Below the pieces are notes generated by a model that saw only the letters and a program-made list of their open reading frames with translations, ran no database searches and had not been told where the DNA came from. 64,000 bases of DNA from CAVSMC01 sp963798655 (lineage in GTDB: Bacteria > Pseudomonadota > Gammaproteobacteria > Burkholderiales > Casimicrobiaceae), in contig CAWCUH010000003.1 of the NCBI GenBank assembly GCA_963798655.1, positions 1-64,000 on the forward strand. The letters run 5' to 3'. Shown here piece after piece: positions 26,016-34,336 of the stretch. How positions within the stretch are numbered: position 1 is the stretch's first letter; each line of letters begins with the position of its first letter. The position numbers and the translations under genes were made by a program.

Positions 26016-27560
26016 TCAGGCTGCGAGGCGGTTGTCGGGCTGCTGGTCAGCCGACATGTCCCAAGGCAGAAGCTCGTCGACCCGATTGATCGGATGCTCG
26101 GCGATGCGTTCCAGCACCTGGCGCAGGTACGCTTCGGGGTCGATGCCGTTGAGCTTCGCGGTTCCGATCAGGCTGTAGAGCGCCGCGGCGTGCTCGCCGC
26201 CGGCGTCGGAGCCGGCGAATAGATAGTTCTTGCGCCCCAAGGCCACGGCACGCAGCTCTCGTTCGGCGATGTTATTGTCGATCTCGAGGCGGCCGTCGTC
26301 GCGATAGCGTGTCAGCGCGACCCAGCGCGATAGCGCGTAGCGAATCGCAACGGCGAGCTCGGACTTCTTCGACACGCGGGCGAGCTGCGCCTCGAGCCAA
26401 GCCTTGAGTTCGTCGAGCAACGGTGCTGCACGGGTAGCGCGCGCACGGGCGCGCTCTTGGGGCAATCGGCCGCGAATGTCCGCTTCGATCGCGTAGAGCT
26501 CGCCGATGCGGCCTAGCGCCTCGGCAGCAACCGGCGATTGCGTTGTCTCGTGAAAGTCGTAGAACTTGCGCCGCACGTGCGCCCAACAGCCGGCTTCGAG
26601 GATGTCGCCGTTGACGTAGAGCTCGTCAAAGCCAGAATAGCCGTCGGCTTGCAGCACGCCCTTGAAGCTTTTCAGATGCGCTTGCACGCGCTCACCCTTA
26701 CGGTCGGGCGAATAGCGAAACAGCACCGCTGGCGGATCGGTGCTGCCGCTCGGCCGGTCATCGCGCACGTACGTCCACAGCCGACCAGTGCGTGTCTTGC
26801 CGCGTCCCGGATCGAGCACCGGCACCGGCGTGTCGTCGGCGTGTAGCTTCTCGGCTGCTATTACGTAGCGGCCGAGCGCATCGACCAAGGGTGTCAACAA
26901 GCGACTGCAATCACCGACCCAGTCGGCGAGCGTCGAGCGATCGAGATCGATCCCCTGGCGCGCATAGATCTGCGACTGCCGGTACAGCGGCAGGTGATCG
27001 GCATACTTCGCCACCAGCACGTGCGCGAGCAGCCCCGGCCCGGCCAGTCCACGCGCAATCGGCCGCGACGGCGCGCTTGCTTGCACGATGCGCTCACAGT
27101 TCGCGCAGCTGAGCTTCGGGCGCACATGGCGCACGACCTTGAAGTGCTCGGGCACGTATTCGAGCACTTCGCTCACGTCCTCGCCGATACGACGCAGCGC
27201 TCCGCCGCAATCCGGACAGGCGCACGCCGGCTGATGCACGACCTGCTCGCGCGGCAAGTGCTCGGGCAGCGGTCTGCGTACCGGCTTCTCGCGCTCCGGC
27301 TGCGCCGAGAGTTCCTCGAGCGTTGACGCTTGCGCCTGCGCGGTTTGCAGCTCCTCGAGGCGCAGTTCCAGTTGCTCGATCTCGCGCGAGAGCTTCTCCG
27401 ATGAGCGGCCGAATTGCATCCGGCGAAGCTTCGCAATCAGAAGTTTCAGTTGATCGATTTCGATCGTGTTCGCGGCGAGCTTCGCGCGCTGCTCGAGCAC
27501 CAGCTGTTTGAGCGCTTCGACATCATCGGGTAGCGGCGGCAGCGGTGGCGTGATCGGCAC
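26016..27560 (-). CDS. tnpC: IS66 transposase TnpC (second element)
   Basis: About 514 aa from a GTG at 27560; the frame is open to 27683 but overlaps tnpB. It starts with the typical VPITPPLPPLPDDVEALKQL and a leucine-rich coiled coil. A zinc-finger region follows (CACPDCGGALRRIGEDVSEV, CANCERIV), then the catalytic core with HADDTPVPVLDPG (first Asp), QADGYSGFDELY (second Asp) and IDNNIAERELRAVALGRKN (Glu). The C-terminal IS66 tail is intact. Confidence 0.92.
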   Translation of the reverse strand: MPITPPLPPLPDDVEALKQLVLEQRAKLAANTIEIDQLKLLIAKLRRMQFGRSSEKLSREIEQLELRLEELQTAQAQASTLEELSAQPEREKPVRRPLPEHLPREQVVHQPACACPDCGGALRRIGEDVSEVLEYVPEHFKVVRHVRPKLSCANCERIVQASAPSRPIARGLAGPGLLAHVLVAKYADHLPLYRQSQIYARQGIDLDRSTLADWVGDCSRLLTPLVDALGRYVIAAEKLHADDTPVPVLDPGRGKTRTGRLWTYVRDDRPSGSTDPPAVLFRYSPDRKGERVQAHLKSFKGVLQADGYSGFDELYVNGDILEAGCWAHVRRKFYDFHETTQSPVAAEALGRIGELYAIEADIRGRLPQERARARATRAAPLLDELKAWLEAQLARVSKKSELAVAIRYALSRWVALTRYRDDGRLEIDNNIAERELRAVALGRKNYLFAGSDAGGEHAAALYSLIGTAKLNGIDPEAYLRQVLERIAEHPINRVDELLPWDMSADQQPDNRLAA

Positions 27561-27600
27561 GTACGCAGTGTAGGTCGACTTTACGACAACGCAAGGATCG

Positions 27601-27948
27601 CTACGCAGCCACCTCCGGTCGCCACGTGCGCTGCGGCCGTCGCCAGTCGATGCCCTCGAGCAGCATCGAGAGCTGCGCGGCACTCAACGACACCGATCCG
27701 CTCGTTGCCTGCGGCCACACGAAGCGGCCGCGCTCGAGCCGCTTCGCGAACAGACACATGCCGTCGCCGTCGAACCACACGAGTTTCACCAGATCGCCGC
27801 GCCGTCCGCGGAACACGAACACGTGACCCGAAAACGGATTCTGTGTGAGCACCGTCTGCGCCAACGCGGCAAGTCCGTCCATGCCCTTGCGCATGTCGGT
27901 CACCCCGGCGGCGAGCCACACCTGAGTGCCGGCGGGTAACGCGATCAT
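27601..27948 (-). CDS. tnpB: IS66 accessory protein TnpB (second element)
   Basis: 115 aa, canonical IS66 Orf2: TQVWLAAGVTDMRKGMDGLA, FVFRGRRGDLVKLVWFDGDG, KRLERGRFVWP. The start overlaps the tnpA stop by 4 nt (ATGA), the usual coupling. Confidence 0.94.
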   Translation of the reverse strand: MIALPAGTQVWLAAGVTDMRKGMDGLAALAQTVLTQNPFSGHVFVFRGRRGDLVKLVWFDGDGMCLFAKRLERGRFVWPQATSGSVSLSAAQLSMLLEGIDWRRPQRTWRPEVAA

Positions 27949-28322
27949 TGCCGCAGCAGATCGATCACCGCACGCAACGACTCGACGTCCACCGCGCCTT
28001 TGAGCCGAATGCGACCCGCCGCCAGTTCGATCTCGATGACGCCCGCCGTGACGCGTTGCCGCGAGTTATCGGCGTGTGTTGACGACGTTTCGATCATCAC
28101 TGGCAACATCGTCGGCGGCGGCGCATGCCGCGCCAGTTCCCGTAGCTGATCGCGCCGCCACTTGAACAGCAGATTGGTGTTGAGGCGATGTTCGAGCGCG
28201 ATCGCCGCCACCGAGGCGCCCGGTTGCAGCGTCTCCTCAACGACCGCTCGCTTGAACTCGGCGCTGTGACGCCGCCGATAGCCACCCAATCGCTTCGCCC
28301 TAGCGACCGTCTCCCGCTTCAT
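27945..28322 (-). CDS. tnpA: IS66 helix-turn-helix protein TnpA (second element)
   Basis: 125 aa from the ATG at 28322 (MKRETVARAKRLGGY); the open frame reaches 28367. It has an IS3/IS911-like helix-turn-helix: HSAEFKRAVVEETLQPGASV, AIALEHRLNTNLLFKWRRDQ. First gene of the tnpABC operon. Confidence 0.9.
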   Translation of the reverse strand: MKRETVARAKRLGGYRRRHSAEFKRAVVEETLQPGASVAAIALEHRLNTNLLFKWRRDQLRELARHAPPPTMLPVMIETSSTHADNSRQRVTAGVIEIELAAGRIRLKGAVDVESLRAVIDLLRQ

Positions 28323-28428
28323 AGGTGTCCGCTTAGGAAATAGGTGGACACCTAGCCCGGCGGCCACGAACCGCCGATCGTGGCCGATCAGCCGCCGCCT
28401 GAACAGACGGCCCTCACCGGACGCTTAC

Positions 28429-29335
28429 GGAAGAAACAACTTCGAGAAGCAAACGGTCGGCATCGATCGGGTCGATGCAGCGACGGGTCTGGCCCATCGC
28501 TGATGCGAATCGCGCTCTAAAGGCGGCGATTCGTGGATCGGTGGCAAAGGCCGCTACCGCGACCTTGAGATACGGGCTCTTAAGGCCCGGAACTGCGTGA
28601 GGCGGTTATCGCCCGCAACGCTCGGCGTTCATCTCCGAGATCTGTTCGCGATGAACAGGAACAAGCAGCGTCATGAGTATAACGAGCGCGATGAACGCGT
28701 CAAGAGCGACGTGGCAAAGTCGGCTTGACAAACAAGATTCGTCCTAATTGGTGCCCGAACAGGTTTCCTTCGCGGCCGGAACGCCACGCAACGCCGCGCC
28801 AGGCTTGACATTGGCGGGGGGTGTGATTCCCTCGGGTTCTAATCTGATTGAGATCGGGCCGTGTTCAGGACGGTCGCATCGCGCTGGAGTGCGACCGTAG
28901 TGCGCCTTGGACCGTGCTGGCTGGGTTGGGAGAAGGGTCAAGTCGCACTGTAGTCGCAGTGGAGTGTGCATACAGTGCGACTCGATCCCGAAAGCCCAGC
29001 CCCAAAGCGCGTTTTCGACTGAAATGGAACGACGCAAACGGATTACGTCGGAGTGCGCTCTGATGCACCGCGACCCCGATTCTATCTGGCAGCGATGGAC
29101 AAATCGTCGTTGCCCCCAAACCAACCGAGATCGGGCGATGAGCGGTCCGGTTGCTGTCGGTGACGACCGTCCGCTATCGGGAAATCCAATCGAAACGGTG
29201 TCAGCAATGGGGTCCGGTCGCTCCGAGGGCCAAGACTTCGCTTCCGCTGCGGATCGGCCCGCCTAAGGGCGCCAGTATCAACCGTTGCCCTTCGACAAGC
29301 TCAGGACGAACGGTCAATTTGAATAACGTACTTGG
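28429..29335. other. Long region without a recognisable gene
   Basis: About 900 bases between IS66 no. 2 and the GFA-family gene. I see no recognisable protein on either strand. Several 60-120-codon frames are open (28744-29124 minus, 28907-29266 plus) but none has family-like sequence. It contains the common dispersed repeat at 29287-29313. The stretch 28430-28740 may be decayed coding sequence from the target of the IS. Confidence 0.4.
29287..29313. repeat. Dispersed CTTCGACAAGCTCAGG repeat unit
   Basis: The sequence contains CTTCGACAAGCTCAGGACG, a short element I know to be common between genes in many high-GC proteobacteria. One arm only is seen here, without its inverted partner. Its function is unknown. 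Confidence 0.5.
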
Positions 29336-29839
29336 TTACAATACCTCGGGCAGCTCTACGCCTTTCTTCCGCTTTGGCCGGACCCACATCACTCCGGGGT
29401 AACCCTTCAGCGGCGCCAGAGGCTCTCCTGTATAAGCCCAATCCACTTTCTCTTGGATGGATAAGTGGTAGCGCGGCTCACGGCCCGTGCGTCCCGAAAA
29501 CAATGCGCGGGGGATGTTCACCCACTTTGGCGCGCTCGCGCGTTCGTAGAATACGGGCGTCCCGCATCGGGCACAGAAGTTTCTTTTTGCGCGCGTCTTC
29601 GGTTCGTCGAACCGCGTGATGCGTTCGGATCCCTGCAAGACGCGAAATCGGCTGCGCCACGTACCCACGTACGTCGCGTAGGCGCAACCTTGGGCGCGAC
29701 GGCTGGCATCGGAATGGTCGTGCCAGGCCCAGAATGCGGGATAGTCGATCTCGAACTTCACGTCTCCGCAAACGCATCGGCCGGTCGCCTTGGGAGTGGA
29801 AAGCTTGCCGGTCTTAGCCCGGCCCGCGGACCTTTGCAT
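29336..29839 (-). CDS. GFA-family (Gfa-like) zinc protein
   Basis: 167 aa if started at the second ATG (29839); the frame is open to 29884. It shows the Gfa/CENP-V beta-tent fold signature: TGRCVCGDVKFEIDY (Cys pair), FRVLQGSERITRFDEPKT, KRNFCARCGTPVFYER (C-x2-C). The usual second Cys cluster (HCxxCR) is degraded to AQGCAYATYV, so one zinc site is incomplete. Named after a glutathione-dependent formaldehyde-activating enzyme, but most members have no proven activity. It does not belong to the defence operon that follows. Confidence 0.8.
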   Translation of the reverse strand: MQRSAGRAKTGKLSTPKATGRCVCGDVKFEIDYPAFWAWHDHSDASRRAQGCAYATYVGTWRSRFRVLQGSERITRFDEPKTRAKRNFCARCGTPVFYERASAPKWVNIPRALFSGRTGREPRYHLSIQEKVDWAYTGEPLAPLKGYPGVMWVRPKRKKGVELPEVL

Positions 29840-29952
29840 GTCGAACCCCGCAGCGAAAACGGCCTTGATATCTTTTGGCGCCAAGATCCCGTGGGGCTGT
29901 CAGGCACCCGTGCAGGTGTGTATCAATGCGTTTGAATGAGGCGACACGCAAT

Positions 29953-30564
29953 TCATGGAAGTTCTGGAAGTCGACTGCGAACGTAAGCTAAACCATCGGC
30001 GAACTTCGGTATCAGTAGACAATTGTGAGCCGACAGCTCACTTTCGATCTGAGGAATCAAAAAGTCCTTCACATTCTTGTTGATGAAGCATTGCTCGGAT
30101 TGCGCCGTTACCACGCTCGATCGCACACACGCGTACACGATTGAGTCCTGTGGACTAAGGCCGAGATCCCGCTGAAGGGTAAGAGCCGCCTTCAGCTTAT
30201 CCCGGTCAACAGGTATCAACGTCGCGACTTCGAGCAGTCGCGCGAGAACTGAGTTCAGTTGGTTCATTTCTTGGTCACCGGCGTCGACGAGGAGGCCAGT
30301 CAACTTCGCTAGCTCGGCCGCGGACGCGGAATACGTCGCTGATCGACTTAACTCACGCAGCTCCTCGGCCAGCCGGCGATGAACTTCTCTCCTCTGCCTG
30401 TCACGCCGTACCATGCGCTCATACGGCTCACCGAAACAGTAAGCGGGTATTGCGAGTTGCATCCGTCGCTGTTCTGCCAGATCCAAAAGCGCTTCACAAC
30501 TCGCACTGTCTTCCTGACGATAGGCCAACTCAAGAACGAAGTTGGACTCAACGTAAGTGATCAC
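29953..30564 (-). CDS. PIN-domain protein, last gene of the GHKL/nuclease operon
   Basis: 203 aa. PIN-like acidic pattern: MITYVESNFVLELAYRQED (Glu in place of the first Asp), YCFGEPYERMV (Glu), LGLSPQDSIVYACV (Asp) and CFINKNVKDFLIPQI (terminal Asp). It is longer than a VapC toxin, with a helical insert (HRRLAEELRELSRSATYSASA). The GTG start overlaps the previous gene's stop (GTGA), so it is coupled to the nuclease-like protein. There is no antitoxin next to it, so an effector role inside the four-gene operon is more likely than a free-standing toxin. Confidence 0.7.
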   Translation of the reverse strand: MITYVESNFVLELAYRQEDSASCEALLDLAEQRRMQLAIPAYCFGEPYERMVRRDRQRREVHRRLAEELRELSRSATYSASAAELAKLTGLLVDAGDQEMNQLNSVLARLLEVATLIPVDRDKLKAALTLQRDLGLSPQDSIVYACVRSSVVTAQSEQCFINKNVKDFLIPQIESELSAHNCLLIPKFADGLAYVRSRLPELP

Positions 30565-31076
30565 AGAGAAGCTTCAGTGGCAACTACGCCGGTACGGAGC
30601 TTTTCTCCTAAACCTGACTCTCGCAGCCATTCGTTTCCAGCAGCCTCGCCGGCAACAGACTCATCGCCGGACGTTAGCTCTCTGAGCCAGGATTCCACCG
30701 CTAGCTCCAGCCCGCGTCCGCTAACAGCATGGTCTCGACTAGACCCGTCCCAACCAGATCTTAGGAATCTATCAAGCACTTTATTCGTGTCTGCGCGAAA
30801 ATTCGGCAGAACGACTTCGCTATCGTCACCATCTGACCAGAGGTACAAATGATCAGGGAGGACGAGCAGAAAGTATTGTGCGCGGGGCAGTGCGCCGTGC
30901 ATCAAGAGGTTACGTCGCAACTGAGCCGCCCACTTGTCGTCGGAATGCGGAGTTCCTTTGACTTCGACGACCAACAACACCTTGTGATCAGGAGAGAAAA
31001 CAACAAAATCGGGTTTGGATGCCATTTGAAAAACTCCTAGATCGGCAAGCTCCGCTGCCCGTAGCCAGCTAGACAT
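30561..31076 (-). CDS. Restriction-endonuclease-like protein of the GHKL operon
   Basis: 171 aa from the ATG at 31076, overlapping the previous gene by 8 nt. A PD-(D/E)xK-like core is visible: KPDFVVFSPDHKVLLVVEVKGTPHSDDKW (Asp, then E-x-K after a strand), followed by a Q-containing helix (AQLRRNLLMHG) and YFLLVLPDHLYLW. This arrangement is typical of type-IV-like or Holliday-junction-type nuclease folds. The C-terminal third is variable. It is coupled to the PIN gene. Substrate unknown; DNA is likely. Confidence 0.6.
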   Translation of the reverse strand: MSSWLRAAELADLGVFQMASKPDFVVFSPDHKVLLVVEVKGTPHSDDKWAAQLRRNLLMHGALPRAQYFLLVLPDHLYLWSDGDDSEVVLPNFRADTNKVLDRFLRSGWDGSSRDHAVSGRGLELAVESWLRELTSGDESVAGEAAGNEWLRESGLGEKLRTGVVATEASL

Positions 31077-31536
31077 TCGCAACGGCGACACGGAGGTCCG
31101 GAAATGGGAACGAATCCGGCAGGTACTTCTTATACTTTGCATGAAGCAGCGCAATGCCTTCATCCCGAGTCGCCATGTAATCAAGCTTTGCGCGAAATCC
31201 ATCTAGGCGCACGCGACTTGCATTCATGATCTCGGCCCACGTGGCTAGACCAACGCGGATGTTGCTCTCTTCGTGAAAGAAGCCCACGGGCTTCCCTATT
31301 TGCCTAAGCGTCTTCTGCGCTTCGGGTGTTATCTCGTTTGACACCGCAAGAAACGTCCACGAGGTATTTTTTGCATCGAAGCGCTCATCAGCTGCAACGG
31401 CCAACGCGTAACTTTCGATCTGGGCTTTAACGGCGAGATCAATCTTCTGCGAAGGTCGCTTGAGTTCAACGACGAGGTATTCATGACGGGCTTGGGCATA
31501 GCACGGCACTTCGCGCGCTAACAGCATATCGATCAC
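31069..31536 (-). CDS. PD-(D/E)xK nuclease domain, split C-terminal part of a GHKL ATPase
   Basis: 155 aa starting GTG ATC GAC at 31536, overlapping the GHKL gene stop as GTGA. The sequence VIDMLLARE ... EYLVVELKRPSQKID contains D-x(n)-E-x-K, then helix QIESYALAVAADERFDA, TSWTFLAVSNE and TWAEIMNASRVRLDGF. In the related proteins I know, this is the C-terminal end of one long ATPase-nuclease polypeptide following a GEE(Y/F) region. Here it is a separate frame, through either a frameshift or real gene splitting. Both halves are otherwise undamaged. Confidence 0.65.
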   Translation of the reverse strand: MIDMLLAREVPCYAQARHEYLVVELKRPSQKIDLAVKAQIESYALAVAADERFDAKNTSWTFLAVSNEITPEAQKTLRQIGKPVGFFHEESNIRVGLATWAEIMNASRVRLDGFRAKLDYMATRDEGIALLHAKYKKYLPDSFPFPDLRVAVANV

Positions 31537-33134
31537 GGCCTCTTACCGTCATCGCGCCGTACACGCTTTCGCAATCGCTTTGACTCAGGACGCAGCCGAG
31601 CCAGGTACTTGCCTAGCACGGTGTTGAGATTCTCATCGCTACTCGTCAGCAAGTATTCCTCGCCAAAAATCCACGTCTCTGCCTCCAGCATTCTGTGCAG
31701 CTGGGTACGTTCTTTCAGTGACGCCTTGGCGGCAGGATGGAACAGAAGTTCCTGAAGTCCAGCCAGGAATCGAAGCCGCTCGGTAATCGTCCTAGTTGCT
31801 TCGATGATTGATGTCAGGGTTGTCGCCTCGAGAAGTTCAGCGAGCTCATTCTGCTTCTCCCTGGGCAAATCGAGTACATCGGTGAGGATTCGCTTTAGCG
31901 CTTCCGGATTTTCATCCAGCGCTGTCTTAAGCATTCGCAGGGTAAATTGTCGATCCTTGCTTACACCTTCGCGAAAGGAATCCAAATACTCATTGATATT
32001 TAGAGCGCAGATGTCGAAGACCTCCCGACGTGCCTTCTCAACAACGTCGGCTGGATCCTCAGTAAATGGGTACGCGCCTTCCTCTTTCCATTGTCTTACT
32101 AACTCGGAGACGGATTCAGCCTTGCGCCTGCGAAAGTACGCTCGCAGTCCGTCACGCGCCGTGGCTGTAAGGCGTGTCACTTGCGGTTCAAGTTCGTCGA
32201 GAACGAGCGCGTTCTTCTCATGCAAACGGGCGATGTAATCAGATCGCAAGTACGCAGTGAAGTTGTACCCGGGACCGGGTCGTATCCCCGCCTCGATCTC
32301 ATGTAGTGAATATCCCTCCGCATCGCACAGGCAGAGCTTTCGCTCCTTCTTTGCAAAATTCCATTCGATCACGTCAAGATACGCACGAACGAGATTGCCT
32401 TCAGCATCCGAATACGACGGCATTTCGATAGACGTGAGCGATTTTTGAACCGTCTTTGGATCCACGCGATCCCCACGCAGCAGGATCCGCGTGCCAGGAT
32501 AGTCCTTAAGGTATATCGCGAATATCTCAGCCAGCTGGTTGATCGCTGGGCCATCGACGGCTAGCACGCTAAGCGAGTCCGTTGCGCCGGTGACGCGCAC
32601 AGTAGTTCCGCGCTCCGTATTTTTCGACACTGGCTCGGGGACGCCGATTTCAAAGTCGCGCAGATTGCTTGCGTTTCCTCTGATCGCATACTTGTATCTT
32701 TCTCCCGAAGCATCGTCATACACGGTTTCCCACACAACATAGCGTCCTAACGTGAACGCTTTGAACCGTCCCTTCCCATCGCGCCCGTGCATGCGCTTGT
32801 GCAACCGTGCTGTAGATTCGCGGTTACGCTTCCAGGAGCCACCAAGATTCCCAAACGCACGCTCGGCCTCCTCCATGGGAATGCCACTGCCGTTGTCGGC
32901 AACGTATATTTCGATGGGCGTACCGAGGGGATTGTCTTTGATCGTAATATTGATGAGATCGGAATCGGCGTCGAGAGCGTTCCATACGAGCTCCGCCAAC
33001 GCGTTGATCGTTTTTGCACGTGAAAGCGATTCTAGGTGGTCGGCCTGCGCCTCCACGTGCACGCGATGAGGCATGCCCGACGTGCTAACACCTACATCAG
33101 CCGTAGCATCAGTTTTTTCCATGCGTTGGACCAT
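31533..33134 (-). CDS. GHKL (MutL/MORC-like) ATPase of a putative defence operon
   Basis: 533 aa. The N-terminal ATPase has the Bergerat motifs: INALAELVWNALDADSDLI (N box), YVADNGSGIPMEE (G1), GRDGKGRFKAFTLGRYV (G2) and ERGTTVRVTG (G3). A transducer-like domain follows, then a long helical region (about 330-500) and GEEYLLTSSDENLNTVLG before the stop. Iyer and colleagues (2008) described MutL-like ATPases of this sort in predicted restriction-modification operons related to eukaryotic MORC. It heads a tightly overlapping operon with two nuclease-like proteins and a PIN protein. No methyltransferase is present. Confidence 0.8.
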   Translation of the reverse strand: MVQRMEKTDATADVGVSTSGMPHRVHVEAQADHLESLSRAKTINALAELVWNALDADSDLINITIKDNPLGTPIEIYVADNGSGIPMEEAERAFGNLGGSWKRNRESTARLHKRMHGRDGKGRFKAFTLGRYVVWETVYDDASGERYKYAIRGNASNLRDFEIGVPEPVSKNTERGTTVRVTGATDSLSVLAVDGPAINQLAEIFAIYLKDYPGTRILLRGDRVDPKTVQKSLTSIEMPSYSDAEGNLVRAYLDVIEWNFAKKERKLCLCDAEGYSLHEIEAGIRPGPGYNFTAYLRSDYIARLHEKNALVLDELEPQVTRLTATARDGLRAYFRRRKAESVSELVRQWKEEGAYPFTEDPADVVEKARREVFDICALNINEYLDSFREGVSKDRQFTLRMLKTALDENPEALKRILTDVLDLPREKQNELAELLEATTLTSIIEATRTITERLRFLAGLQELLFHPAAKASLKERTQLHRMLEAETWIFGEEYLLTSSDENLNTVLGKYLARLRPESKRLRKRVRRDDGKRP

Positions 33135-33300
33135 TCAAAACCTACAGCGGTGAGAACCAAGCAGCGACGATGCTGAGACACGCGTGACTTTACTCGAACG
33201 AACGTTCGATGGCAACTCGCGAATTCAGCGCAAACAGGGATTTAACCTTCGGTGGCCTGACGGAAATTCGCTCCTTTCTTGTGGCGGGACATCTGTCCCG
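33135..33300. other. Upstream region of the GHKL operon
   Basis: About 165 bases between the ATPase start and a gene fragment. The operon promoter should be here; no clear -35/-10 pair is visible. Confidence 0.3.
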
Positions 33301-33519
33301 CTAGAAGAAGCCTCGCGCGCGTCGCTCCTGAACCCATTTGAGGAGATGTTCGATGTCGCCTTTATCCCGGGCTCCTTCAAGAAGTACGTCTGCCTGGCTC
33401 CGAAAAGCCGCGCATTGCCGCTGGGTGTCCACCGGCAGCACGTCTTCACATTTCGCAATGCGTATCCGTGTTGAAGGTGTTAGCCAAGTGTCAATGATCA
33501 TCGAAACCAGAGCAGGTGT
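33301..33519 (-). pseudogene. C-terminal gene fragment cut by IS21
   Basis: An open minus-strand frame begins at the IS21 end and reads MIIDTWLTPSTRIRIAKCED, then LLEGARDKGDIEHLLKWVQ and ends RRARGFF. It looks like coding sequence (helical, charged) but I do not recognise a family. It has no own ribosome site, so it is read as the 3' part of a gene disrupted by the IS21 insertion or a later rearrangement. Confidence 0.45.
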
Positions 33520-33553
33520 GATCACGTAAAACTGAGCAGGGCCGGATAAGGTT

Positions 33554-34336
33554 TCAAGGGTTGGGGGTGAGGGTTTTCTCCTTCGATTTGCGGTTGCCTG
33601 GCGCGGATTGGTTGCGTTTCTTCAGGCGATAGCTGTCGTTGCCGGTTTCGATGATGTCGCAGCGGTGGGTGACGCGATCGAGCAGTGCCGTGGTCATCTT
33701 GGCATCGCCAAACACCTTGACCCATTCCGAGAACGACAGGTTGGTGGTGATGATCAGGCTGGTTCGCTCGTAGAGTTTCGCGATCAGGTGAAACAGCAGC
33801 GCGCCGCCATTGGCGCTGACGGGCAAGTACCCGAGCTCGTCCAATACGACGGCATGCAAGTGTGTGAGCCGCTGCGCGAGGCGACCTTGCTTGCCGGCCG
33901 CCTTTTCCTGCTCGAGTTGGTTGACGAGATCGACGATGTTGAAGAAGCGTGCGCGCCGGTGGGTCTTGACCGCCTGAATCGCCAGCGCTAAGCCGAGGTG
34001 GGTCTTGCCAGTGCCGGGTCCGCCGACCAGGACGACGTTGCGCGTCTCCTCGGTGAAGGCGCCGTCGTGCAGCGTGCGGATCTGCTGCTCGTTGACCGGC
34101 GATTCGGCAAAGTCGAAGGTAGCGAGTTCGCGATACTCGGGGAATTTGGCCCCGGTCATTTGGTAGCGAATCGAACGCGCGTGACGCTCGCTATCCTCCG
34201 CCGCCAGCAACCGACCGAGCACGTCGAACGGGGTGCGACTGCGTTTGATGCCCTCGTCAATGACCTCATCGAAGGCCGCCGCCATGCCGTGCAACTTCAG
34301 CGCCTTAAGCTTGAGCAGCATGTCATGGCGTTCCAC
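33554..34336 (-). CDS. istB: IS21 helper ATPase IstB
   Basis: 260 aa AAA+ DnaC-like ATPase: VLVGGPGTGKTHLGLALA (Walker A), LHAVVLDELGYLPVS (Walker B), LIITTNLSFSEWVKVFGD (sensor 1). The N-terminal helix (LLKLKALKLHGMAAAFDEV) is typical of IstB. The start overlaps the istA end. It regulates target selection and IstA activity. Confidence 0.95.
   Translation of the reverse strand: MERHDMLLKLKALKLHGMAAAFDEVIDEGIKRSRTPFDVLGRLLAAEDSERHARSIRYQMTGAKFPEYRELATFDFAESPVNEQQIRTLHDGAFTEETRNVVLVGGPGTGKTHLGLALAIQAVKTHRRARFFNIVDLVNQLEQEKAAGKQGRLAQRLTHLHAVVLDELGYLPVSANGGALLFHLIAKLYERTSLIITTNLSFSEWVKVFGDAKMTTALLDRVTHRCDIIETGNDSYRLKKRNQSAPGNRKSKEKTLTPNP

Larger units (their letters stand above)
25974..28428 (-). 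mobile_element. IS66-family element no. 2, 8-bp duplication GGAAGAAA
   Basis: A complete 2455-bp IS. Ends GTAAGCGTCCGG at 25974 and its inverted copy ending at 28428. The target duplication GGAAGAAA is present at 25966-25973 and 28429-28436. It carries tnpA-tnpB-tnpC on the minus strand. The sequence differs clearly from IS66 no. 1, so the two are separate acquisitions. The element appears complete. Confidence 0.94.
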
